Numbered from the stretch's first letter, positions 43,937 through 57,039 are shown. The stretch: DNA of 64,000 nt from Echinarachnius parma (GCA_037951105.1 JBAMJV010002953.1:55719-119718); one strand, 5' to 3'. Numbers and translations are program-made. The notes: a model not told the origin generated them from the letters alone.

Positions 43937-44849
43937 TTAAGTTATCAACTTGCCGTCATCGATATTGTTCATAACCTATAGCCACCATGCTGGCCCGGGC
44001 CCGTTAAAGCACCCCTGCAAATTTGTTCATGTTATGTAATGAGCAAGGTGTGGAATATAACTCCTAATTAGTACAAATAATGTCCTCTCCTTTCGTAAAT
44101 ACTTTTTTGGGGGGTTTTATTTATAGTTGCCGTCACCAATATTGTTCATAGCCCTGGCCACCATGCTGGCCCGGGGCCCGTTGAAACATCCCTCCAATCG
44201 GCCCTTCGAATCGCACATACAGACCAGGCTGACTGACGCAAAACACATCCGGGATTTACCTGTATGCACAGAGAGGGAGAGACAAAAACAAAAATGTGTT
44301 ATAATGGTTATATTATTGTTTTATGATGTAGTAAACAAAAACATATCATTATTACTTTTCATGCGATGCCTAAGGATAGTGCATGAAGCGCCAAATGAGC
44401 CACCGGGTATCAACAAGGCGCGTAGTGACGCGTAGTTCTAGCGAGTCTCGTTCGTGCTCAGTGGAAATTTTCTGGCAGGGTCGCTGGAACGAAGTAATGT
44501 ATTATTAATATCATTATCAGACAAACGAATTGACGAATTTATATACATGTATTTCTAATTTGTTTCAATATTATGATACAGTAATTAATATATCACTACC
44601 AGACACAATAATTGTCATCAGGCAATGTACGCTTATAGGCGGTCTTACGCAAAACACATCTCTGATTTTCCTGTAAACACACAAAGACAGAGAAACATAA
44701 CAAATATTTGCAATGTTTTTGGGGTGACACAAAATATTATAATCAAAAATCAAATCAGCGCCCTGCATACACATACGAGCGCCTGAAGTAAAACATAATA
44801 TTTTCGATTGACCTATAATCGGCAAAAGAAAGAGAAAATATTAATTGTA

Positions 44850-47016
44850 CATGTATATTATTTGTATTTTATTTGATGCTAATGAAAATTCATTATTTTT
44901 TATTCCAGTGAATGAAAATGAAATATTAGAGATAGTTCGATCGTTTAAGATGAGTAGATCATGCGGTTATGATGGAATAAGTGTGTATTTATTAACGAAA
45001 ATTATTTATTGTTTGGCCTCTCCCCTAGTTCATATTTGTAATTTATCACTTTCGACAGGCATTTTCCCGGACTCCTTAAAGATAGCCAAAGTGATTCCTA
45101 TTTATAAAAAAGATGATTCAACTCAAATAAAAAAATTATCGCCCTATCTCGCTATTGCCGGTCATTTCCAAGATTTTAGAAAAATTTGTTTATAACCGTC
45201 TTTATTCTTTTTTACAAGAAAATAATACTCTTATTTGCAATCAGTTTGGATTTCGAAAAGGTTTTTCTACTGATTATGCTTTGATACAATCTTGTGATAA
45301 AATAACTCAAACACTTAATAATAAGGAACATATAATTGGGGTATTTATGGACCTGTCAAAAGCTTTTGACACCATGAATCATGACATTTTGTTGCAAAAA
45401 CTTACTCATTATGGTATACGAGGCACAGCCTTAAAATGGTTTAAGAATTATTTAGTTAATCGAAAGCAATTTGTTTCATTTCAGTCAGTAAATTCCCCTA
45501 ACTTAAATGTGTTATGTGGTGTTCCACAAGGATCAATTTTAGGCCCCCTTCTTTTTCTTATTTATATTAATGACATAGTAAAATCATCACCACTTCTTAC
45601 TTACGTGATTTTCGCAGATGACACTAACATATTTTGTTCTCATAAATGCTTGAATACTCTAATTTATACTCTCAATAATGAATTAGTTAAAATCTCAACA
45701 TGGTTTAAATGCAATAAATTGTCCCTTAATTTAGATAAAACATGTTTTATAAATTTGTGTGCTTCCCAAACACACTTTGATCAGGTTATAAACATTGTTA
45801 TTGATGATATTTCTATAGTTGAAAGGAAATCGACAAAATTTTTAGGTATAACTTTGGATTCAAAGCTTACTTGGAATAATCATGTAGATAATATTACAAC
45901 ATCAATTTCAAGGGCAGTTGGGGTAATTGGTAAAATGAGGGACCTTGTACCCGAGAAAATACTTTATACATTATATAATGCATTAGTGTTACCTTATTTT
46001 ACATACTGTAATGTAGTTTGGGGGAACTGTAGTATAACTAAGATTAATATAATTTTTCTCTTGCAAAAAAGAGCACTTAGGATTTGTACTCATTCTAATT
46101 ACTTAGCTCATACAAATCCGTTATTTTATAGATTAAACATTTTAAAAGTGAGTGATTTGCACTTATATCAAACAGCAATCTGTATGTTTAAATACACACA
46201 GAATTCACTTCCTCTTTTTTATGACGTATTTATTCCTAATTCCCATGTTCACTCATACCCAACGCGTAATTGTACTGATTTTCATTTACACAATCCTAAA
46301 ACTTTGTTAGCGCATAAGTCCATAAGATATCATGGTCCAGACATTTGGAATGCACTCCCTAGACATATTAAACAGTGTACATCTCTCTATTCATTTAAAG
46401 CTACACTAAAAAAACACATTATTTCACAATATAATGTATAAAGATTAAAAAAATAAAAGCGTTCTTTGTAAAACTTTAGAAACTACATTAAATTTTGGTC
46501 TGACGTTACATAGTAATACTGATGATTCAACATTTTGGCGCATGAGGACACTTGCACTTGCACACACACGCACCACTCGCACCCTTGTTTTTGTTTAGTT
46601 TCTCTCTTATCTCTGTCATTAACGTATAATTAGTAGCCTTATAAAGATGAGATTCATATGCTAATTCTATAATTATTTATATTGAATCCAACTGTTTATA
46701 TTCACATTTAATTGTAATATATATCATTTGAGTATCATGGCCCCCTCTTCTTGTTACTTAGCCAATATTTCACAACTCATTTTTATCTTAGCTCGGTTGA
46801 CCGTCTGCTCAAGCTTTTGCTTATAACGGCGACCTTCTGCTTTCTTTCTTTATACACGCAATGGCCCAACGTATAAATTTACTCTTACTCATGTATTATA
46901 CATTTGTTTCTATATTTTGTATATTGTTTGCATACCTTATGTTTTATATAATTATCCATATTTGTTGTATAACTGATTTGTTTGATTGCAGAAAATAAAG
47001 TCTTTGAAATGAAAAA
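44850..47016 (+). mobile_element. 5'-truncated LINE with reverse transcriptase (CR1/L2-like)
   Basis: Starts within the region before the RT fingers and ends AATAAAGTCTTTGAAATGAA at about 47016, an L2-style TGAA-like tail. The endonuclease domain is missing. It interrupts a cluster of GACGCAAAACA repeats. Confidence 0.85.
44890..46441 (+). pseudogene. LINE reverse transcriptase ORF2, one frameshift
   Basis: The first part (44890 to about 45150) reads NENEILEIVRSFKMSRSCGY…GIFPDSLKIAKVIPIYKK. One extra base near 45150 shifts the frame to 45155-46441, which has 428 open codons: LPVISKILEKFVYNRL, FGFRKGFSTDYAL, VFMDLSKAFDTMNHDIL, GVPQGSILGPLLFLIYIND and the catalytic FADD at 45611. After the RT come the KFLGITLDSKLTW segment and the typical C-terminus SYPTRN…SIRYHGPDIWNALP. 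All RT motifs are present. Apart from the frameshift and 5' truncation it is the best preserved LINE in the window. Confidence 0.9.
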
Positions 47017-47174
47017 ATACATTGTTTGAGTATATAGACAAACAAATTAGCGTCACACACATACACACGAAGCTGATTAACGCAAAAAAGATCCAGGATC
47101 TACCTGTATTCACAATAGGAAGACAATTAAAGAACATGTTGGTTATATATTTAGATAATTATGAAATAAATAAA

Positions 47175-47417
47175 TGAAGAGATTTCAACCAAAAGGCGCT
47201 AAATCCACTTGTTCAACTTCCGAGGAAAACAGGTTTCTTTGTCCCACTTTGTACACGTGCCTATGGGAATATGAATATTGAACTTTCTATATTTTGATTT
47301 TGAGTGAGTTATTTGTCGTAAAATGTGGATTCCTAGATAGCTACGTAATACTGGTAGATATATCGTTAACTTAATTTTTATGAAAAGTGGATTTAGCGCC
47401 TTTTAGAAGTGAGCTCA
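47175..47417. mobile_element. Hairpin MITE, family C copy 3
   Basis: AAAAGGCGCTAAATCCACTT at the left and GTGGATTTAGCGCCTTTTAG at the right, with the outer 15 bases worn. Confidence 0.75.
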
Positions 47418-47692
47418 GACGCAGATAACATAGGGGTCACGCCTACACACAAGGCAGAATGACACACATGTAATAACGTCTTTAACAACAAAAACGAAAA
47501 GAAAATTATATAAAATGTATTGTTTATTATAATTTTGTCTTAAATAATGAGTATAGTAATTATCTAACAAGAAGGCATAATTACGTTGTCGTCACACATA
47601 CACTTAAGGCCGACTGACTCGAAGGCCCATCATCCTCGATTAAAAGAAAATTGTATATAAAGTTGCTTGTAATAATTATGTATCAACATTAA

Positions 47693-48020
47693 AGGGGTAG
47701 TTGATTTTTGATCAAACTTAATTTTATTAACCAAAACCTGCACCATTGTGGTAAAAACTAATAGTTATAACTCCACCATGCTCGAAAGGTATACACAATT
47801 ACAAACGACTAAGTAAAAACCCTGGTATCATTACAAAAAAAAGAGCCGTTACAACTTAAGAGGGCGCTCTCTAAAATTCATTGGTTTCAACCGTTTTTCA
47901 TACAAAATTGTGCATGTGATGTTTTGTTAAAATACTGATTAAATAGAGATATCATCAACAACTACTTAAAAACGTCTTTTAAATGTTGTTGAAAGAAGTT
48001 TGTAAGCATTTTATGTATCT
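47693..48020 (-). mobile_element. Family A MITE, truncated
   Basis: Begins after TTAA at 47689-47692 with AGGGGTAGTTGA and continues through the CAAAACCTGCACC and GCGCTCTCT segments. It loses similarity at about 48020. Confidence 0.75.
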
Positions 48021-49850
48021 TTATTTTGAGTCACGATAACGCATGGCCAGACGATATATAAATACAATATTTTTAAATCAAAATTGTACAACTATGAAAG
48101 CATTCGAAAGGGAATGATTCTCATTTGGTGTCAAGGGGCGTTTTGGGAAGTACCAAGACTCAAGTGTACCTTTAAACTCAAGTTATTACATCGAACAAAC
48201 ACACTTAATACGTTGGCCTCACACAAACACAGCCACAAGGCTAAGTGACGCAAAACATCTTGCATTTGAGAGAAGGAATTTAGAGAAATAATCCTGTTGC
48301 AAAACACTAGAAAGGTCATTTTTACAATTATATAGCAATGGCGCCGGAGTATTATGATACAAAATAATGTATTTCAAATTATATTCGCTAATTACATGCT
48401 TAATTGTAAAGTTATAGTCAACTGTATCACGTATTGTCATGATTGTCGTATTTATATAAAGATGCAACGGCATACTGTTAGGCGTCAGATCACAACTATA
48501 AATAGACGGATACTATCATGGATATGTTTTGCTAACGATGTCAATTATAATATTGACCGAATTTAGGGTGATACAGTTACTATCCGAGCCATTCATCTTC
48601 ATGTCACGGTGATCCAAATACATATTGCGCAACAAATTACAACTACGGCGTTATTCACACAAATAATACATGCAGGTACTGAATATTATTACATTCTGTT
48701 CGACTATTGTGGCCAGAGATTCAAGGCGCATCCATTGTTCGTGAAAGTAGAGAAATATTATATCGTGTTGACCAATTCCGGAGTATCATAATCATCTAGG
48801 TGATTTGTCAAGTTAAACCATCGTCAAACACCAATATTATGACCAGGATTTAGGGATTCTTAAGGCTTATGAGTAAAGATGATATTTAAGTATTGATTGC
48901 GCCAATTTTGTTTTATTTTACTTTAAATAAACTGCATGATATGGTGTTTCTCCCTAAATAGAGCCAACAGAGTGACATTCCTTTAAAAGGTGTCAAGAAA
49001 TGTGCATCACTAATCAATAACCGTGAATGAGAAATGGTTTTAGTTACAGATTGTCGTCCTTACCTAGACTTACAGAAGAAACAAAATTGAAAATAAAAGA
49101 AGAACATTATAATAACTAATTTACCGGGTCACTTGGTTCAGGCTAGCGTTTTATAGTGTGCAATTTCAATTTCCCGAGGAGCTAACATCTAACGAGCAGC
49201 TGCGAAGCCGCATCAGGCAAATTTTGCAAATTATATCGAATAATTTTCTAATTATTGCAGTTTGTATACATTTCCGAGATATATATATACTAAAGGGTCT
49301 TTAAATTACAGTTATGAATATGTTAGGGATGATGTTGGAAAATCAACGTTTTCCTTCATTCTAAAAGACTTTAAGAATAAGTAATCGTTTCTCGAAACAC
49401 ATTTTGAGATTGATATAAGAAAAACGTACATTCTCAGGAAGGCAGTGATAAGCAATACGATCATGCGAATGTGTGTGGGATGATCTAAGAACGTACAATC
49501 ACGAGATAAAACTTAAAACGCTGCTTGATAGACGAAATGGGCTGATATATCGACTGATGATTAAGCAACAAAACAGTTCAAAACATGACATGCTCTAGAT
49601 GTTTATTTTGTGCTCGTATAATGTAAGTGTACCGATAATTGATTTCCCCCTAATTATTGACTGTATGCATTTCTACTCGCTTTCAAGCAATTGTCAATGG
49701 ACATTGGAATATTAACAGCCTCGTGGAATTTCATGTAATTTGTTGATCTTTCATGTAATTTGTTGATCTTTGATTTGTATTGACTCCTTTTTTACGTTAA
49801 ATGTTTTGAAATACAGCGGTGAGTAATTTATGCCAGTGATATAGGATGTG
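48021..49850. other. Non-coding stretch without recognisable features
   Basis: AT-rich. Apart from the last repeat unit near 48210 I see no coding, RNA or transposon signal; open frames are short and lack codon bias. Confidence 0.5.
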
Positions 49851-49999
49851 ATCAAGTATGCCGGTGAGTTGTTGTTGCTGTTTTGTTATGTTGGCGTTGA
49901 TGCAAAATTAATATTTACGCCATAATACATTTATAATCAATCATTTTAATGGAGTTTCTACTACCTGTACATCATTAAAATCCGACTTAACAGTGTAGG

Positions 50000-50180
50000 C
50001 GAGTGTTTTCTTTTTAGAACCCACTTCAGGCCCGTAGCCAGGATTGTTCAAGGGGGTGTAATTTACAAAAACTCGGACCGAGATCGGGACCGCTGGTTGA
50101 GTGTGTAAGTGGGGGGGGGGGGGGGGGGGTGTCGCCAAGGACCGAGACTACTGGTTTGAGTAGTGTAAGGGGGGGGGGTC
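50000..50180. repeat. Short imperfect duplication with long G run
   Basis: Two related stretches (GACCGAGATCGGGACCGCTG and GGACCGAGACTACTGG), each followed by GTGTAAG and a G run, the first of 19 G (50111-50129). Non-coding. Confidence 0.6.
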
Positions 50181-50800
50181 GTTGCCGAGGTGAGCTTCGG
50201 GCCTGGGTGAGTGACTTCTGCCAGTTCAGATGTGTTGAAGTATGCAGGTGAGAGTTTTCTTTTTACACCCCAAATAATGGAATAACAAAACCAAGATCAA
50301 GAAAGTGGCCATTGATATAAGATCAAAAGATATTGACTATTTTAGCTTTTAGCGAATGACCTTCCCAGAAAAACCCCTTCAAAAAACCGTCACGAAATGG
50401 CATTCGAATAGGCTATTGATTTGATAGCTATCAATTGCATTTAGGAAAGTTGTATTGCATTTTAATAAGTGGCCCTATTCTATATTATCATTGAAATTTA
50501 ACACGTGGGATAGTAGGTCTTCGATTTCCTTGAAAACAATCTGTATTTGTTTTCATTTATATTATATATTTCTGGTCAGTATTCTCTATCTTTGAATTTG
50601 CTTCTTGCCAAAAAAAATGTATCACTTTGTAACTAAACTCTTCACGGTGTGGGTATTCGACTTAAAGATATGTTTGTTCTATCTGAGAAACGATGATTGT
50701 TTCGGTTGATTTGACTCAATGAGAAAGAACATTAAGTGAGGATTTCTAAATGAGAATGATTCCCCCCCCCCCCCCCCCCAAAAAAAAAATAAAATAAAAA

Positions 50801-50831
<31 letters not shown>

Positions 50832-50879
50832 TAATAATAATGGCAAACTTGTGAACAATGATAATTGTTCCTTCTTATG

Positions 50880-52264
50880 AGTACCCCATGTAAACAATTA
50901 TATATTGTATAGTAGAATCAGAGTTTGGCTTTTGTTTAAAATTATGACAAATATTCTGGTTAAATCATAAAAAACACAACTGATGATATTGCAACAGTAT
51001 ACATGAACAGTTATTTGGTTTACTTTACAAACTCGACCAGTTCTCTGTATTACCTTTACTTTCAAGTGTAAAGAAAAGAAAAGTCATTGGTCTTATGTGC
51101 TGCTGTGCAGGGTTACTTTTAGAATGTTTTGTTTTTCATCATGTTTATTTTTGCCTTTATCTCTCCTTGACAAAGTGGAAAGATTTACACTAAGTGAACT
51201 CTTCGCAGAGTGGATATCATCGGCTTAATCCGAGGTTCAGGAATAGCATGGTCTGTATGTCGTCTGCGCAGAGCGCAAAGTTACTTTTAGAATTAAAATA
51301 TGCAGTTCGAAGAATCGAGACGTTGACAAATTCATGAGTGAAATACAACAAGGCTGTTTAGAGTGGACAGGGGGTACGGGGGCGTAGCGGGGGAGTCATG
51401 TGAAAGATGGAGGCATCCCTCACCCACCGGATAAATCCACAACGTTGAAATTTCACCCCTGTTACTTGTAATAATCTTAAACTTGTGGAAACCGCAGGAA
51501 TAAATAATAAGTGCAATGATTTTGTTTAAGCATTTCTATGATTTCTTGAAAGGTAACGGGAAACACCGTCTCTCCCTTGCCTCTTAGTGTGCATAGTTAA
51601 ACACCTTCTTAGTTACGTCACTGATGTTGTCTCTTATTTCCATTCGTTGTTTGTCACCGATATGTTGTCAACTGTATAAAGACGTTTATATGCGTGGGTT
51701 ATAAAGGGTAGTCAGCAAATTCCAACTCAACTCCACCGTAATCTCTCGAGGTAAACTCACGATATGTGTTGGATCGATCGAAGAGAGGTGCTTCGAAATA
51801 TCTGAACAAAGGCCTTCCTATGAAATTGCATGCAGCAAACAAATTTCTCACGCTGTCACCTAGGCATCAAACAGCGGCACTTTGAAGTCGGTTGCGGTTA
51901 AGCGTGTTACGTGATATTTTCGCTCGTAAACATCTCTGATGGATCTCCATTCGACTAGTACAAACATTCCGAACGCGACTATTTTTGATGCATTTTTGAC
52001 TCGGGTTTTCGGAAGTGGGACAGTTTGCGATTGCTACTTATAACTGAGCCAATGGGGATTACGTACCGTGCGTAAAAGTGCGCAAGATGGATCCACGCGT
52101 CTAATAACCCACGCATATATGCCTGCACGTTGGGCAAACGTTTTGAATTGATGCAGTTATCGGAAGAAACACCAGCAATAAATACCCTGTGAAATGTTAA
52201 AATGTAACCGAATATACAAAGGTGTATCAAGTTGTTAAACCAGGCAGAGAGAGCAGGCGTTTGA
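50880..52264. other. Intergenic stretch
   Basis: No gene recognised. 51600-52200 has more balanced base composition than its surroundings and could hold regulatory or small-exon sequence, but nothing is supported. Confidence 0.4.
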
Positions 52265-52620
52265 TGGATGACATTGGAGAATTTGGGGGTATTATGTGGA
52301 CGGACAAGCACAAGAAAGAAGAAAGAAAACAAATGCCAGGGATATCATACAGGAAATAAAAACAAAGAAATGGAGATGGGGAGCCCACGTAAGACGTAAA
52401 GACAACAGATGGACACATAATAATCGAATTGGACACCAAGAACACAAACCAGATGAAGAGGCAGACATAGTAGGCGTTAGATGCATGGATGACATCAAAG
52501 AATGTGGGGGTGTAACATGGATGCGACAAGCATAATAAAGAAGAAAATGGAATGGTGATGAAGAGGCCTTCCTTCTGCAGCGGAGAGACATATAGCTAGG
52601 CTAGATAGATAGATAGATCA
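52265..52620 (+). pseudogene. LINE ORF2 C-terminal fragment with GATA tail
   Basis: Reads ERRKKTNARDIIQEIKTKKW then RWGAHVRRKDNRWTH and RCMDDIKECGGVTWMRQA. After a frame change, WNGDEEAFLLQRRDI and stop follow. This is the familiar LINE C-terminus (KWRWAGHVAR…RWTDDIK…WMR.AQDR..W…EAF.LQRRDI). It ends in GATAGATAGATAGAT at about 52600-52618. Any minus-strand frames here are shadows. Confidence 0.85.
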
Positions 52621-53207
52621 AGTTGTTGTTTTCGTTAGTAAAGGTAGACAGTATAAGTACAAATTTGTGTCCTCATGGAACGTTATTACTCAGTTATTTA
52701 ATTGATCAATTTTGTCTCCTTGATATAATTGGACAATAAATACGAACTGCTATGTTTTATTTATTTGAATAGATTAATGTCGTAGTTGTTTTCCCATAAC
52801 TAACACGTGGTTCATGCAAATTTATGTATATAATGTTCATAAGTAGTATTGAAGACTTCAACTCAAACTTTAGCTGAATCTACTTTTTTGTTTAAAGTCA
52901 TTAGATACATGGTCATTTATGAGCTTACTAACTTTAAACCAGCCGAACCACTTCTTAAATTAGTGAGATTATTGTATTGGATAAGTTTCCGTTTGTATAA
53001 TTTGTGTTAATTGCGCACATGTCCATCTACATTGCGAGAAGGTCTATACTGTCTTGTATTGCCCTTCTAAAACCACTTCTGCGCATTTAAGCTTGCTGTC
53101 TCCATAATTTGTGTAATAATAGTTTTTCAAATATATATTGAAATAAAGCTTTTATATCAAATAGCAAGATGACACTCCGTGATTTCTACAATTATATTTA
53201 AACTTAC

Positions 53208-53418
53208 TTGTACTATCTCTCGTAACTGTTCGCTGAATCCTCCTTCGTACCGTACTGCGCATGTTGTTTAATAGGTCGCGGAGCTGTGTGTCGTCCTCAG
53301 CGAAAGGAGGCAGTGGTAATGAAGTGACGTAGGGCAGTGATATCGATATCGAAACGATACACACGACGATAATCACCACGAGGCGTGACATACTTTTGTA
53401 GGAGAGTGAAGGCCTTGC
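53208..53418 (-). CDS. Candidate first coding exon of a secreted or type II membrane protein
   Basis: On the minus strand, from an acceptor (ttttattacaatgcag) to a perfect GTAAGT donor whose GT is at 53207-53206. An ATG at 53391 opens 61 codons plus one base. MSRLVVIIVVCIVSISISLP then YVTS is a classic signal peptide or signal anchor. It is followed by LPLPPFAEDDTQLRDLLNNM, RSTVRRRIQR and TVTRDST, with a tribasic RRR and an R-x-x-R style site. It could be a peptide-hormone precursor or a Golgi enzyme stalk. No downstream exon (below 53208) was identified. An upstream in-frame ATG at 53424 also exists but falls before the acceptor. Confidence 0.4.
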
Positions 53419-54099
53419 CTGCATTGTAATAAAATCAAAACAAACATAACAAAAACATGTCATTCAAATACAGACTTACTAACATTTTATTACGTCCGTT
53501 GAATTCCGGATATATGGAGATTTGTATATGATTACATTTTGTTCGTTTGAAAGTAGAATTCATATAAATATGTTCAGCTATATATCAGTTATAATATCAA
53601 AATATAATTCATGATTTTGTTCAGCAATATCATGAATATAATTATTGTTGTTTATTTCTCTACACAATTTTCAAGGCCGTCTTCATGCATTATGTGTGTT
53701 AGTGGCATGTAAACCAAGTATTATTGCTCAACAAATGCATCAACTTTAGTCATAATTATTTTCTTTTACAAAACGAGGTTGGAAGTTGAAGTTACGAGAG
53801 GTATCTGTTTTGTCATAATGACACGTGTACTCATTTAAATGCTACAGAATTATTTAGATGCTACAGGTGCTACAGAGTGCTACATAATTGGATGCAAAAC
53901 AAGAAATGGGTCGCTTTCTAGCAAAACGACGATGATAATCACAATGCAGGGCTTCACCAACAAAAACCCAAAAAAAAAAAGCGATAAACTTGACAGTGTT
54001 CTGCCCTTTATTAATCAGAGAAGTTGGGTTACTGAGGTTCGTGTTTCTAATATTGGTTATTATCTCGATTGCATCGGACACTATTAATGAGTGCTATTG

Positions 54100-55579
54100 G
54101 TAAAGTGACGGACGCGTGGGCGAGTTATATAGGTATAGAGGCGGAATCGGAAATGTGCAGAGACGCAGGTAGGTTTGTCGAAATCGGACAAATGAAGGTA
54201 CAATAAGTAAACGTCATGAATAAATGGGATTTAGTAACTTCGACTGAATCAAGCAAACCAACTTGCAACTGTAGGGTATAACAAAAAAAGAAAGAAATTA
54301 AATGAAATCAGAAAATGAAAGAAAAAATAATTATCCATCGGGAATAAAAAGAGGTAAATAATAACTTTGTGTAAATCGACCAAACTGACTTGCAACTGTA
54401 CGGTGGTTGAAAAGTGAACTGAAATGAAATCAGAACATGGAAGAAAAAATAATTATCCATTAGGAATAAGTCAATTTAATTTATTAATGTTCATTTCGGA
54501 TAAAAACAATACAAATATATATATAAACAGAATGAAAATAGGGAACTACAAAACTATAAACGGTCTTGTGGAGGCAACAATAGAGGTAGTAGTAACGTAT
54601 GTGTACATCGACCAAATAAATTTACAACTCTATAGTGGTAAAACAAAAGCCTGAATTGACATGAAACCAGAAAATAAAAGGTAAATCATTTGTAGGAGCT
54701 TGTAACACTAAGGTGGCTAGTTCATACCTGGTTGTTTTTCTCTTAATTATGTATAGAAACATGCAACCTGCTTTGTTCTTTTTTAATATTTATCATTTGA
54801 ATTGAAAAACATCGGGATCATTTCATCTGTGTTTAACTATAATTTTCAATGAGTTAGAAAATATAGCTTTGCATTTGTGTTCACAACCCGGTCATTTACA
54901 GTATGCTATTCAATCAACTTTCTTGAATGTTATATCCCTAATACGGGATCTAATGTCAAAAGATCGATACAATGTGTATTACCGTAGTCTGAGACACCCC
55001 CATGTCCACTGAGTGGTGTGTGTAGGTTCCATAATAAACGAAGACGCGTTATGTCATTTATTCGGCTAGATGCTCTGTTCAATTCTTTATTTATATTAAA
55101 GAGGGGCAAAGTGTTCTCCTTGTAGAAAAACTTATAGCTTGCCGTTTGGATGAGACAGTTGACCTCTAGCAAATGCTTCAATACCATAATCCGGCTAGAA
55201 TGAATACTGAATTTATCCTTAGAGGGTTAGTTAAAAAGTATAAAATATATGGTATAGGGAATGGACGCTAAGCCAACCCTCCCCCAATCCTCTATCTCAG
55301 CAAGGCGTCAACATATGGGCAAAAAGCCACGAAAACACCTCAAAGCTAGGGGACGAATCGACAATATGTCATCGAACTATTGATAAAAGGTTTTGACCAT
55401 TTCCAGGCGTACCTTAATCAGAAAATTAGTTTTCAGAGAGACGACAATACCCTTTATTTTTGTTGCAAAAATCGTTCGGATAAAAGGACTTTGGCCCCTG
55501 GCATACATCACCCATCGATAGGAAAGATGCCCTACCTTTTACGCCTAGTGGTAAACTGATGGCCATGCATTAAAAGCAA
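54100..55579. other. Non-coding stretch with two similar A-rich segments
   Basis: 54220-54320 and 54360-54460 are related (GACTGAATCAAGCAAACCAA / TCGACCAAACTGACTTGCAA, followed by AAAGAAAAAATAATTATCCA), as is about 54605-54690, giving three worn tandem units of about 130-240 bases. 54770-55110 resembles family B MITEs. No gene seen. Confidence 0.45.
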
Positions 55580-56045
55580 AAAAACATCTATATTGGCCAA
55601 CTAATTGATCAATTTTGTGGACTAATTATTTTAAAAGGGCGTGTGTGGTAAAACCCGAACCTAAGCATCGTTAAATGCATAAATATCGGAAGAAATCCAA
55701 TGGCCGCCCGTCAAATGTATAAATCCACCGCCCGGATCGCACGTAGCTGTCCACGCCCCTAGCGCTGGGCTGGAGATATCGACATGCCTGCATACCGGAT
55801 ACCACATAGTACCCGCGTGGTCTTTTGCACCTAGCGTATGCGCGATTCCGCGTTGGCGATATCGATTTGCGGCAAGTCAGTTTTTATAATGTTGCAAATA
55901 TATCAATTAGTAGGCGGTTTTCTGGCCAAATTTGTTTAATTCCATATTAGTAAAATTGTATTATTTCACATTGTTGGTAATAAGAGCGTACGTTTCATTT
56001 GTTTTTGTGTGGGGCGTTTCCCACTACTATCAGTTAGCTTTAACT
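55580..56045. repeat. Dispersed repeat E, copy 2 (uninterrupted)
   Basis: Matches the flanks of 27035-27951 and shows the empty site at about 55680. Carries about 80-110 extra bases near 55720-55800. Confidence 0.8.
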
Positions 56046-56450
56046 CATTCGGGACTGGTCTCAAAATTGCTCAGGCTGTGGTGTATGGAGTATGCATTAT
56101 ATAGGAAAATCAATTAGTCCTGATCGGGTTAACCCTTTTCGGACTATTTGATTTTGCTCAAGTTACGGTTATTTGTTCATATGCCACAAGCAACAGAAAG
56201 TTCTGAACGGATTAAATTTATGAGCACGGTTTATTAAAAAGAGCGAGGTGGAAACGGTCTGCCAATGTCACAATTTCCGGAAGATACCTGGCAATTATGG
56301 CCGCTGATCTGGTTCACGGGTCCAGTGATTGGCCTTAATGGACATGATAGATGGAAGAAATGAAGCCTTTAACCATGCACTTAATGTATTAACTTTAACG
56401 AATGGACGGGGCCGTATAGCTCTTAACCCTTTCAGAGTCGGAGGATTTAA

Positions 56451-56828
56451 AGGGACTTAGTAACATTGTCCAAATCCTCAAAATACAATTTTAATTCTAG
56501 CGGTTCCGTCATACCTTGTTGTATTCGTATTAACAATTAAATCATGGGACCGGTTTCGGTTTTTCAAATTTCCCTTTCGTTACAAAGATATGTACGATCG
56601 AAGTATTCAGATAAGAAAAACTCCGGGCAAGTTTTTCTTCTGTGTACAAAGTGAGTGCAGTGAGTTAGTGAATATCACTTTGTATTTTCACTCATTACTT
56701 GGCCATGCAATTTCCATTTGACTTGAAATTTTCACACAATATCCTGTGGACATATGAGATAACAAAAATATACATTGCATCAAGCCTTCATCACTTTTTG
56801 CACATGTCAACAAAGTTACTAGATCCCT
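56451..56828 (+). mobile_element. Family B MITE copy
   Basis: 378 bases with TTAA at 56447-56450 and 56829-56832, the same length as the copy at 3648-4025. Confidence 0.85.
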
Positions 56829-56841
56829 TTAAGATCATATC

Positions 56842-56958
56842 ACACACACGCGCGCACATACGCACACGCACACGCAAACACACTAACACATACGTACGTA
56901 TACATACTCACACACTCACACTCACACACACGCACGCACGCACGCACGCACGCACGCT
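56842..56958 (+). repeat. CA/CGCA-type microsatellite
   Basis: Mixed CACACG repeats ending in seven ACGC units (about 56932-56956). Starts ten bases after a family B MITE. Confidence 0.9.
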
Positions 56959-57039
56959 GACCCCAGAAATGTTTATTGCCCTTGATTGCCGCTTAATTGC
57001 AAAAGCGTGTTCGAAGTTTTGTGTTTTCGCACGGTAAAT

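Larger units (their letters stand above)
44215..48260 (+). repeat. Scattered GACGCAAAACA-type repeats
   Basis: A degenerate unit (CACACATACAC, then AAGGCTGACTGACGCAAAAC and an ATCC…ACCTGTA end) recurs near 44215, 44640, 47050, 47430, 47590 and 48210. The stretch before it (GTCACCAATATTGTTCATA… CCACCATGCTGGCCCGG) is present twice, near 43953 and 44128. The LINE at 44850-47016 splits the series. Origin unknown. Confidence 0.5.

Noticed and set aside
51979..52190. Minus-strand frame with a possible acceptor and GTACGT donor, as a second exon for the 53.2-kb peptide
   Set aside because: The phase can be made to fit, but the resulting peptide shows no recognisable feature, so the link is unsupported.
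52227..52591. Minus-strand hydrophobic frames of about 100 residues
   Set aside because: They lie opposite a recognisable plus-strand LINE C-terminus and have no signal of their own.
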